Shown one piece after another: positions 35,292 through 45,346 of a stretch of 64,000 nucleotides of DNA. The notes under the pieces were generated by a model that saw only the letters and a list, made by a program, of their open reading frames with translations, ran no database searches and was not told the origin of the DNA. This DNA is from Thalassobaculum litoreum DSM 18839. GTDB lineage: Bacteria > Pseudomonadota > Alphaproteobacteria > Thalassobaculales > Thalassobaculaceae. A program made the translations under genes and the position numbers. Each line of letters opens with the position of its first letter. Within the stretch, counting starts at the first letter, position 1. Where the stretch lies: contig NZ_FNBW01000008.1 of assembly GCF_900102465.1 (NCBI RefSeq), forward strand, positions 1 through 64,000. The letters run 5' to 3'.

Positions 35292-37556
35292 ATGAACGCA
35301 CCCACCGGAGCCCGTGAAACCGGACCGGGGGGTGGTCCCCGTGAGATGTTGCGCCGTCTGCGCGACGTCATGGCGGGGGTCGGCACGCCGCAGCAGCGTC
35401 TCGACAGCACCGTCCAGGTGATCGCCCACGAGCTGGGCGCGGAGGTCTGCTCGATCTATGTCCAGCGCCCGGGCCGGGTGCTGGAGCTCTGCGCCACCCA
35501 GGGTCTGAATCCGCAGGCGGTCCACCGGCTGTTCTTCCAGCCGGGTGAAGGCCTGGTCGGCCATATCGCCGAGACCCGCCTGCCGCTGACCCTGGCCGAG
35601 GCGCAGAAGCATCCGAAATTCGCCTACCGCCCGGAGACTGGGGAGGAGGCGTTCCAGTCCTTCGCCGGCGTGCCGATCCGCCGCTCCGACCGGGTGCTCG
35701 GCGTGCTGGTCGTGCAGCACGTGTCGATGCGCGAGCTCGACGAGGAGGAGGTGGAGTCGCTGGAGACCCTGGCCATGGTCCTGGCCGAGGTGCTGACGAC
35801 CATGAGCCTGCCGGGCGGCGATCCGAGCCGCGACCGCGGGCCGCTGGTGATCCACGGCATCCGTATCCATGACGGGGTGGCGATCGGCAGGGCGCGGCTG
35901 CATCAGCCGCGGGTGGTGATCGGCGGCGTCGTGGCCGAGGACTCGGCCGTCGAGCACGAGTTGCTGCGGGCGGCGCTGGCCGACATGCACGAGTCCCTGG
36001 ACCGGGTGATGGAGTCGGAGGCCTTGTCGGCGGCCGGCGAGCATCGCGACGTGCTGGAGACCTACCGGCTGATCGCACGGGACACCGGCTGGATCGGCCG
36101 CATCCGCGACGCCATCGACAGCGGCCTGACCGCGGCGGCCGCCGTGCAGAAGGTGCGCGACGACACCCGGTCGCGCATGGCGGCGGTGAAGGACGAGTAC
36201 CTGCGCGAGCGGCTGGCCGATTTCGAGGACGTGGCCCTGCGCCTGCTGCGCCGCCTGGCCGCCGGGGAGGCCGCCGAGGAACCGGCGACGCCGGACGAGC
36301 CGTTCATCCTGGTTGCCCGCTCCATGGGGCCGGCCGAGCTGCTGGACTATGCCGGCGCCCAGCTCAAGGGGCTGGTGCTGGAAGAGGCCTCCGCCACCGC
36401 CCATGTCGGCATCGTGGCCCGCGCCCTCGACATTCCGGTTGTCGGGCGGCTGGCCCATCTGATCGAGGAGGTCGATCCGGGCGACCCGCTGATCGTCGAT
36501 GGCGACCACGGCCAGGTGCTGGTACGGCCGGGCGACGACGCCCGCGCCCAGTTCCGCGAGAGCCTGTCGGTCCGCGAGGCCACCCGCGCCCGCTACGCCG
36601 CATTGCGCGACACCCCGGCGGTCAGCCGCGACGGGGTTCGGCTGTCGCTGCAGATGAATGCCGGCCTGCTTGTGGACGTCTCCCAGCTCGAGGCGGTCGG
36701 CGCCGAGGGCATCGGCCTGTACCGCACCGAGATCCCGTTCCTGGTGCGCCGGGAATATCCCGACGTGGACGCCCAGACCGAGCTGTACGGCCGCATTCTC
36801 GACAGCGCCGGCGGGCGCGCGGTGACCTTCCGCACCCTGGATGCCGGCGGCGACAAGCGGCTGCATTCCTTCGTCCATGAGGTGGAGGAGAACCCCGCAC
36901 TCGGATGGCGGGCGTTGCGCATCGGGCTCGACCAGCCGGCGATCCTGCGCCAGCAGGTCCGGGCGATGATCCAGGCGGCCGGCGAGCGGCCGGTGCGGAT
37001 CATGGTGCCGATGGTCGCCACCGTCGACGAGTTCCGCGCCGCCCGCGCCATCGTCGACCTGGAGATCGCCCGCGCCGCCGCCCGGCCCGAGGCCATGCCC
37101 AGCACGATTTCCGTCGGCGCGATGGTGGAGGTGCCGTCCGCCCTGCTGGCGATCGACGAGCTGGCGCGCGAGGCTGATTTCCTGTCCGTGGGCAGCAACG
37201 ACCTGCTGCAGTTCCTGTTCGCCGCCGACCGAAGCGGGGAGCGGACGGCGAATCGGTATGACCCGCTTTCGGTGTTATTTCTCGATGCCATGCGACGTAT
37301 CGTGGAGGCCGGAAAGCGGGCCGGCATCGACGTGTCCGTCTGTGGCGAGATGGCGGGCCGGCCGCTCGAGGCGCTCGCCCTGTCGGCACTCGGTTACCGC
37401 ACACTGTCGATGTCCGCCGTCTCGATCGGTCCGGTAAAGGAGGCCATACTTTCTTCGAATATCAATCAGTTATCAGACTTTATTTTGTATTCGATGAAAA
37501 AAAAGACAGGTTCCCTACGAAATCACTTGAAGAGTTACCTGTCGGACCATCGCTGA
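35292..37556 (+). CDS. ptsP: Nitrogen-PTS phosphoenolpyruvate-protein phosphotransferase (EI-Ntr)
   Basis: A 754-residue PtsP, first enzyme of the PTS-Ntr chain that passes phosphate from PEP to NPr. An N-terminal GAF domain (residues about 15-160) is followed by the EI domains. The phosphohistidine lies in EEASATAHVGIVARALDIPV. The PEP-binding C-terminal domain has GIGLYRTEIPFL, FRTLDAGGDKRLHSF and VGSNDLLQFLFAADRSGERT, with cysteine in VSVCGEMAGRP. The last ~35 codons (EAILSSNINQLSDFILYSMK onwards) are AT-rich and unlike the rest of the gene. It follows lysC by 5 bases, as in many alphaproteobacteria. Confidence 0.95.
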   Translation: MNAPTGARETGPGGGPREMLRRLRDVMAGVGTPQQRLDSTVQVIAHELGAEVCSIYVQRPGRVLELCATQGLNPQAVHRLFFQPGEGLVGHIAETRLPLTLAEAQKHPKFAYRPETGEEAFQSFAGVPIRRSDRVLGVLVVQHVSMRELDEEEVESLETLAMVLAEVLTTMSLPGGDPSRDRGPLVIHGIRIHDGVAIGRARLHQPRVVIGGVVAEDSAVEHELLRAALADMHESLDRVMESEALSAAGEHRDVLETYRLIARDTGWIGRIRDAIDSGLTAAAAVQKVRDDTRSRMAAVKDEYLRERLADFEDVALRLLRRLAAGEAAEEPATPDEPFILVARSMGPAELLDYAGAQLKGLVLEEASATAHVGIVARALDIPVVGRLAHLIEEVDPGDPLIVDGDHGQVLVRPGDDARAQFRESLSVREATRARYAALRDTPAVSRDGVRLSLQMNAGLLVDVSQLEAVGAEGIGLYRTEIPFLVRREYPDVDAQTELYGRILDSAGGRAVTFRTLDAGGDKRLHSFVHEVEENPALGWRALRIGLDQPAILRQQVRAMIQAAGERPVRIMVPMVATVDEFRAARAIVDLEIARAAARPEAMPSTISVGAMVEVPSALLAIDELAREADFLSVGSNDLLQFLFAADRSGERTANRYDPLSVLFLDAMRRIVEAGKRAGIDVSVCGEMAGRPLEALALSALGYRTLSMSAVSIGPVKEAILSSNINQLSDFILYSMKKKTGSLRNHLKSYLSDHR

Positions 37557-37931
37557 AACCCGCGGGTTCCGGCCGAGGTTTTCCGTCGCCTTTCTAAGAC
37601 GTCAAGGCGGCTCTCCTGAATAGGTAATTGAATTACATAAAACATTGAAGTATCGTCGCCCGGTGATGAGAGCGGTTCGCGCGGGGGCGGAGACGCGAGC
37701 CGGAAAGTGCCATACCGCTACTTGGCCGAGGCGACCATGACGCTTAAGACGGCACGGACAAAGTTGCGGCTGACCGAGATCGAGTCGCTGACGCAAGCCG
37801 GCCGGGCCCGAACCCGGGAGGCCGCGAACGAAGCCGGATCCCGGGGCACGGGCAGTGGGAGTGCCCGTCCGGTGTCCGGCATCGGGTTTGGCCGGCCTGC
37901 GGAAGGGTCGTCCGCCCAGGAGGGAGACGCG
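37557..37931. other. Intergenic region between ptsP and the rodZ-like gene
   Basis: About 375 bases. The first 100 are AT-rich and hold a candidate promoter with a palindrome (see 37624-37656). From 37707 or 37737 the rodZ frame is already open, so an N-terminally longer RodZ cannot be excluded, but the strong GGAGG site is at 37932. No other gene seen. Confidence 0.5.
37624..37656 (+). promoter_or_regulatory. Candidate promoter with palindrome over the -35 box, upstream of rodZ
   Basis: TTGAAT (37628-37633), 17 bases, then TATCGT (37651-37656): a fair sigma-70 match. The 13-base palindrome GTAATTGAATTAC (37624-37636) covers the -35 box and could be an operator. This stands out as an AT-rich island in a GC-rich region. 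Confidence 0.5.
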
Positions 37932-39266
37932 ATGCCTTATCGAGACTCCGGATCGGACCCGACCATCGGGCAGGAACTGATGCAGGCGCGCGAGTCCGCC
38001 GGTCTGGGGATCGACGATGTCGCCGCCCAACTCCGCATCCGCAAGGAATTCCTCGCCGCCCTGGAAGAGGGCCGGCCGGACGTGTTGCCCGGCACGACCT
38101 ACGCCATCGGCTATGTGCGCACCTACGCCGCCTTCCTCGGCCTCGATGTCGAGCGCGCGGTCACCCGCTTCAAGCACGAGGCCGCCGGCCTCGACCAGCG
38201 CACCCAGCTCGTGTTCCCGTCGCCGGCACCGGAAGGGCGCGTCCCCGGCGTCGGCCTGATGTTCGCCTCCGTCCTGCTCGCCGGCCTCGCCTATGGCGGC
38301 TGGTACTGGCTGTCCGAACGCGGCATGTCGGTCTACGACATGGTTCCGGACGTGCCCGAGCGGCTCGCCGCCCTGATCGAGGGGCAGAACGCGCAGACGA
38401 CGATGCCGGCACCGCCGCCCGCCACGCCGACGGCGACTTCTTCGGCTGCGACCGACTCTCCGGGGACGTCCTCGGCGGCGCCTGCCGATACCTATACCGC
38501 CGCCAACCCGACCAGCGTTCCGGTCACGGCCCGGTCGAGCAGTGGCGAAGCGCCGGCCACGGGACTCGCGCCGATCACGCCCACCGCGCCGGCCGCCGAG
38601 ACCGCTCAGTCGGCGACGGCACCGGCTTCCGCGATCACCCGGCCGACGACCGACGCGCCGGCGGCGACCCCGGCGCCCGTCGCCCCGGTCACGGTGACCG
38701 CCGCTCAGGCGCCGGAAACCACTGCCGCTCCTGCCGACACACCCGCCGCCACGGCGGAGGACACCCAGGCGGCCGATCCGGAGCCGAGTGCGACCGCCCT
38801 AGCCTCCGCCGCGCCGGAGCCGACCCAGGCCCTGGCGGCGAGTCAGCCCCTGGCGACCGCCGACACTACCGGCACCGCAGGCCAGCCGTCCAACCCGGTG
38901 CCCAGCGCGCCGCGCTTGAGCGGACTGATCGGCGCCTCCGAAGCGGCGGTTCCCGGTGCGGGTGCCGCCGAGCGAACCCCGGCTGCGATCGAACGGGTCG
39001 TGGTTCGCGCCACCGGCGAGAGCTGGGTGCAGGTCCGCGCCGGCGACGGCACCACCCTGTTCACCCGCGTTCTGCGCAACGGCGACGTCTATCGGGTGCC
39101 GGACCGTCCCGGTCTGACCCTGGCGACCGGCAATGCCGGTGCGCTGGAGATCGTGGTCGACGGCGCGCCGGCCCCGAGCCTGGGCACCTTCGGCGAAGTG
39201 GTGCGTAACATTGCCCTCGACCCCTCGCGGCTTGCCGCCGGCACGGCGATCGCCGGACGCAACTAG
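37932..39266 (+). CDS. rodZ: RodZ-like helix-turn-helix membrane protein (DUF4115)
   Basis: A 444-residue single-pass inner-membrane protein. A cytoplasmic helix-turn-helix (residues about 12-80: [20 protein letters not shown], then [20 protein letters not shown]) is followed by a TM helix (about 106-126) and a long Thr/Ala/Pro-rich periplasmic linker of roughly 200 residues. A DUF4115 domain closes the chain ([20 protein letters not shown]). RodZ anchors MreB to the envelope and sets cell shape. ATG at 37932 was chosen for its CAGGAGGGAGACGC site; the frame is open upstream to 37707. ispG follows, a common neighbour. Confidence 0.88.
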   Translation: MPYRDSGSDPTIGQELMQARESAGLGIDDVAAQLRIRKEFLAALEEGRPDVLPGTTYAIGYVRTYAAFLGLDVERAVTRFKHEAAGLDQRTQLVFPSPAPEGRVPGVGLMFASVLLAGLAYGGWYWLSERGMSVYDMVPDVPERLAALIEGQNAQTTMPAPPPATPTATSSAATDSPGTSSAAPADTYTAANPTSVPVTARSSSGEAPATGLAPITPTAPAAETAQSATAPASAITRPTTDAPAATPAPVAPVTVTAAQAPETTAAPADTPAATAEDTQAADPEPSATALASAAPEPTQALAASQPLATADTTGTAGQPSNPVPSAPRLSGLIGASEAAVPGAGAAERTPAAIERVVVRATGESWVQVRAGDGTTLFTRVLRNGDVYRVPDRPGLTLATGNAGALEIVVDGAPAPSLGTFGEVVRNIALDPSRLAAGTAIAGRN

Positions 39267-39420
39267 CCCCGATCCGCAGGGGGCCGCAGAGCGGGTAGCG
39301 GCCGGGATCGGCAGCCGGTCGCGACCGCCCGGAGTCGGGCCCGGCTTTCGTGGCGGCCGGTCATCGTCTATAAGGGGGCGCGAAGCAGAACCCCCCACTG
39401 CACCGACAGCCGAGGCCACC

Positions 39421-40551
39421 ATGAGTGTCCGACCGTACCGCGACATCCACCGGCGTCCATCCCGCCGCGTCAATGTGGGATCCGTGCCGGTGGGCGACGG
39501 GGCGCCGATCACCGTCCAGACCATGACCAATACCCTGACGGCCGACGTCGAGGCGACCGTGGCGCAGATCCAGCGTTGCGAGGCCGCCGGCGCCGACATC
39601 GTGCGGGTAAGCTGCCCGGACGAGGACTCCGCCCGGGCGCTGAAGCAGATCACCGCCCAGGTGTCCGTTCCGATCGTCGCCGACATCCACTTCCACTATA
39701 AACGGGCCATCGAGGCGGCCGAGAACGGTGCCGCCTGCCTGCGCATCAACCCGGGCAATATCGGTTCGGCGGCGCGGGTGCGCGAGGTGGTGCAGGCGGC
39801 CAAGGACCATGGCTGCTCCATGCGGATCGGCGTCAACGCCGGCAGCCTGGAAAAGCACCTGCTGGAGAAATACGGCGAGCCCTGCCCCGAGGCGATGGTC
39901 GAGAGCGCACTCGACCACGCCAAAATTCTCGAGGACAACGACTTCCACGACTTCAAGATCAGCGTGAAGGCCTCCGACGTGTTCCTCGCCACTGCCGCCT
40001 ATCAGGGCCTGGCGGATGCCTGCGACTACCCGCTGCATCTCGGCGTGACCGAGGCCGGGGCCCAGCGCGTCGGCACGGTGAAGTCCTCCATCGGGCTCGG
40101 CATGCTGCTGTGGAGCGGCATCGGCGACACCATCCGCGTCTCCCTGTCGGCGGCGCCGGAGGAAGAGGTGAAGGTCGGCTTCGATATCCTGAAGTCGCTG
40201 AACCTTCGCCACCGCGGAGTCAACGTGATCTCCTGCCCGTCCTGCGCCCGCCAGCAGTTCGACGTCATCGAGAACGTGCGCGTGCTGGAGGAGCGGCTGG
40301 CCCACATCACCACGCCGATGACCGTCTCGGTGATCGGCTGCGTGGTGAACGGCCCCGGCGAGGCGCGCGAGACCGATATCGGCATCACCGGCGGCGGCAA
40401 CGGGACCCACATGGTCTATATCGCCGGCCAGCCGGACCACCGCCTGAAGAGCAAGGACGTGGTCGACCACATGGTCGAGCTGATCGAGAAGAAGGCGGCG
40501 GAGATCGAAGCCGAACAGGCGGCTGCGGACGCGGGCGTCGCGGCAGAGTAG
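39421..40551 (+). CDS. ispG: (E)-4-hydroxy-3-methylbut-2-enyl-diphosphate synthase
   Basis: A 376-residue IspG (GcpE), the [4Fe-4S] enzyme of the MEP isoprenoid pathway that converts MEcPP to HMBPP. The N-terminal barrel contains [20 protein letters not shown] and [20 protein letters not shown]; the cluster cysteines are in [13 protein letters not shown] and [22 protein letters not shown] at 39421 ([15 protein letters not shown]) is preceded by sequence without coding similarity. Normal length for the short proteobacterial form. Confidence 0.96.
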   Translation: MSVRPYRDIHRRPSRRVNVGSVPVGDGAPITVQTMTNTLTADVEATVAQIQRCEAAGADIVRVSCPDEDSARALKQITAQVSVPIVADIHFHYKRAIEAAENGAACLRINPGNIGSAARVREVVQAAKDHGCSMRIGVNAGSLEKHLLEKYGEPCPEAMVESALDHAKILEDNDFHDFKISVKASDVFLATAAYQGLADACDYPLHLGVTEAGAQRVGTVKSSIGLGMLLWSGIGDTIRVSLSAAPEEEVKVGFDILKSLNLRHRGVNVISCPSCARQQFDVIENVRVLEERLAHITTPMTVSVIGCVVNGPGEARETDIGITGGGNGTHMVYIAGQPDHRLKSKDVVDHMVELIEKKAAEIEAEQAAADAGVAAE

Positions 40552-40689
40552 ACTCGCCCGAGAAGACTGGACCGGAAGCCGGGCGGCACGCCCGGTCGCG
40601 GTGGGAGCCGGAATTTGGCACGACGATTTCTGGAGCGCGGACTCGACCGGACCGACGGGACGCGGACCCCCGCGCTTTAGGGCCGCGCC

Positions 40690-41946
40690 ATGCCCGCCGC
40701 CCCTCCGCCGCTCCAGGTGATCGGCGTCGATCATCGTACCTGCCCCGACGGGGTGCGCGAGAAGCTGTTCGTCGACGATGCCGAGATGCCGGCCATGCTC
40801 GACGCGCTGAAGGCCCATGGCGCCCGGGAGGCGCTGGTGCTGTCCACCTGCAACCGGGTGGAGGTGATCGGGCGCTTCCAGGACCCGCGGATCTCCCCCG
40901 ACACCGTTGCCGCCGAACTCGGCCGCCCGGTGGGTCTCGACGGCGCCGTGCTGCGCCCGCTGCTCTATGCCCATGACAGCGACGAGGCGGTGCGCCATGT
41001 GTTCCGCGTCGCCTGCTCGCTGGACAGCCAGGTGGTCGGCGAGCCCCAGGTTCTGGGCCAGGTCCGCGCCGCCCACCGGCTGTGCCGCGATCTCGGCGGC
41101 ACCGGTCCGGTGGTGGAGGACACCATGCGCGCCGCCTACGCGGTGGCCAAGCGGGTGCGCAGCGAGACCAGAATCGGCGAGGGGCCGGTCTCCCTGGCCG
41201 CCGCCGCCGTCGCCCGGGTGCGCGACCTGTTTGGCGATCTCGACGGGCGCAGCGGCCTGCTGGCGGGCACCGGGGAGCTCGGCCTGCTGATCGCTGAGCA
41301 CATGGCGTCGGCCGGCATGGAGGGGATGGAGGTGCTCGACCGCTTCCCCCGGCGCGCGGCCCTGGCGGCGCGCGACCTCGAGGCGCATCACGGCGGGCTC
41401 GATCAGCTCGGCGCCGCCCTGGACCGGGCCGATGTGGTGGTCACCACCCTGGGCGAGGGGCAGTACCTGATCACTGCCGAGATGATCGAGGCCGCGTTGC
41501 GCCGCCGGCGCCGCCGTCCGTTCTTCCTGCTCGACCTGTCGGTGCCCGGCGATGTAGAGCCTGCGGTCCACCGGCTGGACGAGGCCTACGTCTATGATGT
41601 CGGAGACCTGGAGGCGATCACCCGTGCCGGGCTGGCCGACCGCGCCGGCGAGGCCGCCCGGGCGGAGATGATGGTGGAGGAGGCCGTCGCCGCCTTCACC
41701 CGCGACAGGTCGGGCCGGGATGCCGCCCCGGATATCGCCGCCCTGCGCGCCCATGTGGAGGCGATGGTGGCCGAGGTCACGGGCGCGGACGAGGATCTCG
41801 CCCGGCGCATCGCCGCCCGGCTGGCGCACGCGCCGTCGGTGATGCTGCGCGACCTGGCGGAACAGGGCCGGCTCGACCGGCAGACGAAAGACATGGTGTT
41901 CCGGCTGTTCGACATGCCGGACCCGCAGGGAGGAGACGAGACGTGA
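40690..41946 (+). CDS. hemA: Glutamyl-tRNA reductase
   Basis: A 418-residue GluTR, which reduces Glu-tRNA to glutamate-1-semialdehyde for haem. Catalytic Cys54 is in [31 protein letters not shown] is the tRNA-binding/family block, and the NADPH region follows at [20 protein letters not shown]. The C-terminal dimerisation helices run to residue 418. The stop overlaps prfA by four bases, so hemA, prfA and prmC are coupled as in E. coli. In many related genomes hisS sits between ispG and prfA; here hemA takes that place. Confidence 0.94.
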   Translation: MPAAPPPLQVIGVDHRTCPDGVREKLFVDDAEMPAMLDALKAHGAREALVLSTCNRVEVIGRFQDPRISPDTVAAELGRPVGLDGAVLRPLLYAHDSDEAVRHVFRVACSLDSQVVGEPQVLGQVRAAHRLCRDLGGTGPVVEDTMRAAYAVAKRVRSETRIGEGPVSLAAAAVARVRDLFGDLDGRSGLLAGTGELGLLIAEHMASAGMEGMEVLDRFPRRAALAARDLEAHHGGLDQLGAALDRADVVVTTLGEGQYLITAEMIEAALRRRRRRPFFLLDLSVPGDVEPAVHRLDEAYVYDVGDLEAITRAGLADRAGEAARAEMMVEEAVAAFTRDRSGRDAAPDIAALRAHVEAMVAEVTGADEDLARRIAARLAHAPSVMLRDLAEQGRLDRQTKDMVFRLFDMPDPQGGDET

Positions 41947-43013
41947 GCCTTGAGGCGACCCTCGACCGGGTGGTCGATCGCGCGAAGGAGCTGGAATCGC
42001 TGATGTCCAGCCCGGAGAAGCTGGACTCCAGCGCGTTCCAGAAGATGTCGCGCGAGCTGTCGGAACTGGCGCCGGTGGTGGCGAAGGTCGAGGCGCTGAA
42101 GCGTACCCGGGCCGAGCTGGCCGAGGCCCGGGCCCTGGCCGATGGCGGCGATGCCGAGATGAAGGAGCTGGCCGAAGCCGAAATCTACGAGATCGAATCC
42201 CGCCTGCCGGATCTGGAGCGCGAGGTGCAGGTCCTGCTGCTGCCGAAGGACGAGGCGGACGAGAAAAACGTCATCCTGGAAGTCCGCGCCGGGACCGGCG
42301 GCGACGAGGCGGCGCTCTTCGCCGCCGACCTGTTCGCCATGTACCAGCGCTATGCCCAGAACCACGGCTGGCGGGTCGAGGTCATGGAGGTCTCCGAGAA
42401 CGAAGTCGGCGGCTACAAGGAGGCGGTCGCCTCCATCACCGGACGCGGGGTCTATGCCCGGCTGAAGTTCGAGAGCGGCGTGCACCGGGTGCAGCGGGTG
42501 CCGGTGACCGAGAGCCAGGGCCGTATCCACACCTCCGCCGCCACGGTGGCCGTGCTGCCGGAGGCCGAGGAGGTGGACATCCATATCGAGGACAAGGACC
42601 TGCGGGTCGACGTCTACCGCTCCAGCGGCGCCGGCGGTCAGCACGTCAACACCACCGACAGCGCCGTGCGCATCACCCACATCCCCACCGGCGTGGTCGT
42701 CACCCAGCAGGACGAGAAGTCGCAGCACAAGAACCGGGCCAAGGCCATGCGCATCCTGCGCGCCCGGCTGTACGACCTGCAGCGCCAGGCCGCCGACGAT
42801 GCCCGCGCTGCCGACCGCAAGAGCCAGGTCGGCTCCGGCGACCGCTCGGAGCGCATCCGCACCTACAACTTCCCCCAGGGCCGGGTCACCGACCACCGCA
42901 TCAACCTGACCCTCTACAAGCTGGACCGGGTGATCACCGGCGAGGCCCTGGACGAGGTGCTGGACGCGCTGATCGCCGAGGACGAGGCCGAGCGTCTGGC
43001 GACGCTGACCTGA
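41943..43013 (+). CDS. prfA: Peptide chain release factor 1
   Basis: A 356-residue RF1 for UAA/UAG. The peptidyl-hydrolysis GGQ motif is at residues 231-233 ([20 protein letters not shown]), and the UAG-reading PXT-type tripeptide region lies in [19 protein letters not shown]. It is coupled by overlap to hemA and followed after 10 bases by prmC, the methylase that modifies this GGQ glutamine. Full length. Confidence 0.97.
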   Translation: MSLEATLDRVVDRAKELESLMSSPEKLDSSAFQKMSRELSELAPVVAKVEALKRTRAELAEARALADGGDAEMKELAEAEIYEIESRLPDLEREVQVLLLPKDEADEKNVILEVRAGTGGDEAALFAADLFAMYQRYAQNHGWRVEVMEVSENEVGGYKEAVASITGRGVYARLKFESGVHRVQRVPVTESQGRIHTSAATVAVLPEAEEVDIHIEDKDLRVDVYRSSGAGGQHVNTTDSAVRITHIPTGVVVTQQDEKSQHKNRAKAMRILRARLYDLQRQAADDARAADRKSQVGSGDRSERIRTYNFPQGRVTDHRINLTLYKLDRVITGEALDEVLDALIAEDEAERLATLT

Positions 43014-43023
43014 CGGGCGGGCG

Positions 43024-43887
43024 GTGACCGGCATTCGCGAAGCCCTGAAGGCCGCGGCAGCGGAGCTCTCCCGCGCCGGGATCGAGGGCGGGCGGCTGGA
43101 CGCAAGGCTGCTGCTCGGCCATGTGCTGGGGCGTGAGGTCTGGCCGCATGAGGAGGTGCCGCTCGACGACGCGGCGCTGGCGCGCTACCGGTCGCTGGTG
43201 GCGCGCCGCATCGCCCGCGAGCCGGTGAGCAAGATCATCGGTCGGCGGTCTTTCTGGACGCTGGACCTGGCGGTGACGTCGGACACGCTGGATCCGCGTC
43301 CGGACAGCGAGACCGTGATCGAGGCGGCGCTGGACTCGTTCCGCGGCCGCGCCCCGCCCCGGCGCATTCTCGATCTCGGCACCGGCACCGGCTGCCTGCT
43401 GCTGGCGGCCCTGTCGGAGTTTCCGGACGCCACCGGCATCGGCATCGACCGCTCGCCGGCGGCGGCCGAGGTGGCGCGGCGCAATGCCGGGGCGACCGGC
43501 CTCGCCGGCCGGGTGGAGATCCGCTGCCAGGACTGGGATGAAATCGCCGAGGAGGGCCGGTTCGAGCTGATCCTGTCCAACCCGCCCTATATCGCCGAGG
43601 CCGAGGTGCCGACGCTGGCCGAGGAGGTGCGGGATCACGATCCGATCGGCGCGCTGGCCGCCGGCCCGGACGGGCTCGACGCCTACCGCGCGCTCGCGCC
43701 GGTGCTGGCCCGCATGCTGGCGGCGGACGGGCTGGCGGTTCTGGAACTGGGGATCGGGCAGGGCGATGCGGTCGCCGCGATCATGGTGGGCGCCGGCCTG
43801 GCGGAGGTCGCTCGGAAAGCCGATCTGGCCGGCATTGAAAGAACACTGGTTCTGAAATGGAATGACACCCGTTCGGGTACCCCCTAG
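43024..43887 (+). CDS. prmC: Release factor glutamine methyltransferase
   Basis: A 287-residue PrmC (HemK), SAM-dependent N5-glutamine methylase of RF1/RF2. The SAM motif ILDLGTGTGCLLLAALSEFP and the catalytic NPPY in ELILSNPPYIAEAEVPTL are present. It starts with GTG at 43024 and is adjacent to its substrate gene prfA. The C terminus ends GIERTLVLKW plus a short tail. Normal length. Confidence 0.96.
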   Translation: MTGIREALKAAAAELSRAGIEGGRLDARLLLGHVLGREVWPHEEVPLDDAALARYRSLVARRIAREPVSKIIGRRSFWTLDLAVTSDTLDPRPDSETVIEAALDSFRGRAPPRRILDLGTGTGCLLLAALSEFPDATGIGIDRSPAAAEVARRNAGATGLAGRVEIRCQDWDEIAEEGRFELILSNPPYIAEAEVPTLAEEVRDHDPIGALAAGPDGLDAYRALAPVLARMLAADGLAVLELGIGQGDAVAAIMVGAGLAEVARKADLAGIERTLVLKWNDTRSGTP

Positions 43888-44100
43888 CAGTCGGAAAACC
43901 GCTTGGAATACATGGGGAAGCAAGATAGTGTGCAGTTCAGGCGGGGGGCTCATTTGGCCCAAGCCGAAGCCACATTCAACATGGTGATCGCAGAGCGCGG
44001 TCCACCCGGTGCCCCAGGGGACACTGGCTGAATTGTTTGAACATGTGGCCTGCGAACCGGACACGGGGTCCGCTTCGAAACAACAGGAAATGTGGTTGGC

Positions 44101-45045
44101 ATGAGACAAGGCCCACACCAGAAGCGTGGTCGCGGACGGGGTAACAACCGTCGCCCGAACACGCCGAACCGCAATCAGACCTTCGACAGCAACGGGCCCG
44201 ACGTCCGCATCCGCGGCAACGCCAATCAGGTCTACGAAAAGTATCTGGCACTCGGCCGGGACGCCACGGCTGCCGGCGACCGGGTGCTTGGGGAAAGCTA
44301 TTTCCAGCACGCCGATCACTACTACCGGATCGTCAGCGCCTTCGCCGACAACGACGCCGATCGCCAGAACCGCAGCGGCCAGGGCCAGCAGCCCAATGGC
44401 GGCCCGCGCGACTGGAACGACGACGATGACGACGGCGACGACTATCGCGCCGGCGGCAACAACGGCGGCAATGGTGGCGGCAACTCCGGCGGCGGCAATC
44501 AGGGCGGCAACCGCTCCCAGGACGGTAACCGGTCGAACGATGGCACCCAGGGCGGAGGCCGCGGCGGCGACCAGCGCGAGGACCGTCGAGGCGAGCGCCG
44601 GGCGGCGGAGGATCAGTCTTCCGGTTCCGACCGTCACGACAACAGCGCCGACGAGCCGTCCGCCGCGCCGGCGCAGGCTCAGCCCCAGACCCAGCCGCAG
44701 ACCCAGCCGCAGGCCGAGGAAGAGGCCGCTCCGGCGCGCCGTCCGCGCGGCCGTCCGCGCCGTGCAGCCGCCTCCGACGATGCCGCTCCGGCGGTCGAGG
44801 AGGATGGCATCCGCCGCACGCTTCGGGTCGCCAGCAATAAGGACGGTGCCAACAAGGACGGTGCCAACAAGGACGGTGCCAACAAGGACGGCGCCAACAA
44901 GGACGGCGGCGAGACTGCCTCCGCCAAGGCGTCCGCTGACGCGTCCGGTGAGGAGGAGCAGCCGCGTCCGCGCCGCCGCCGCCGCGCCGCCAGCGCCGAC
45001 CAGCCGGCCAATACCGACGACGACGGCGCCGCCGCGGCGAGCTGA
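44101..45045 (+). CDS. DUF4167-domain protein with low-complexity tail
   Basis: A 314-residue basic protein with the alphaproteobacterial DUF4167 N terminus (MRQGPHQKRGRGRGNNRRPN, GPDVRIRGNANQVYEKYLAL, YFQHADHYYRIVSAFA). Function unknown; its Arg/Gly-rich start suggests RNA or ribosome contacts, but that is inference. The remaining two-thirds are Gly/Asn/Gln/Arg-rich and probably disordered, with five NKDGA-type repeats near 44836-44910. ATG 44101 is preferred to ATG 44092 because the family begins MRQG. It sits between prmC and clpB, its usual place, and ends at a clear terminator. Confidence 0.9.
   Translation: MRQGPHQKRGRGRGNNRRPNTPNRNQTFDSNGPDVRIRGNANQVYEKYLALGRDATAAGDRVLGESYFQHADHYYRIVSAFADNDADRQNRSGQGQQPNGGPRDWNDDDDDGDDYRAGGNNGGNGGGNSGGGNQGGNRSQDGNRSNDGTQGGGRGGDQREDRRGERRAAEDQSSGSDRHDNSADEPSAAPAQAQPQTQPQTQPQAEEEAAPARRPRGRPRRAAASDDAAPAVEEDGIRRTLRVASNKDGANKDGANKDGANKDGANKDGGETASAKASADASGEEEQPRPRRRRRAASADQPANTDDDGAAAAS
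44836..44910 (+). repeat. In-frame 15-bp tandem repeat in the DUF4167 gene
   Basis: Five units of the type AACAAGGACGGTGCC (first AATAAG..., fourth ...GGCGCC, fifth ...GGCGGC). Each adds Asn-Lys-Asp-Gly-Ala/Gly, so gain or loss of units keeps the reading frame. Confidence 0.9.
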
Positions 45046-45068
45046 CCGTCTCCCCCTAAAGCATAAGA

Positions 45069-45104
45069 AAGGCCCGGTCGCGCGACCGGGCCTTCTTCTT
45101 TTCG
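45069..45104 (+). terminator. Rho-independent terminator after the DUF4167 gene
   Basis: A perfect palindrome AAGGCCCGGTCG/CGACCGGGCCTT (45069-45094 region) followed by CTTCTTTTC. It is 25 bases past the stop codon. Confidence 0.85.
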
Positions 45105-45127
45105 GGGTGATTCCAGTCCACCGCTCT

Positions 45128-45320
45128 TCATCATCCCGGACTGGATCCGGGCTCCGAGCGGAACGAGGGCTCCGGCTGGGCACCGGACCTACCGGACGGT
45201 TCCGCCGCCCGCGGCTCGATCCTGACGCATGTCAGGACCAAGCCGCCGAACCATCCGCCGGACTCCGGCCCGACTCCGGCCCGACTCCGGTGCAGGTCCG
45301 GGCTCGCCCGGGATGGCGGA
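45128..45320. repeat. Degenerate repeat cluster between DUF4167 and MOSC genes
   Basis: Starts with CATCATCCCGGACTGGATCC (near 45129) and ends with an inverted CGGGCTCGCCCGGGATGG (about 45300-45317), half-copies of the 48-bp family. In between are a CCTGACGCATGTCAGG hairpin (near 45220) and a short duplication of GACTCCGGCCC (about 45265-45290). No gene is seen in these roughly 190 bases. Confidence 0.65.
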
Positions 45321-45346
45321 GCAAGCAGAAGAAGGGTCCGGGACCC

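Noticed and set aside
39361-41829. 822-codon minus-strand open frame
   Set aside because: Lies opposite ispG and hemA, both certain genes; composition is typical of an antisense frame.
42934-45183. 749-codon minus-strand frame with Val/Gly-rich repeats
   Set aside because: Antisense to prmC and the low-complexity DUF4167 gene; repetitive composition is the mirror of that gene.
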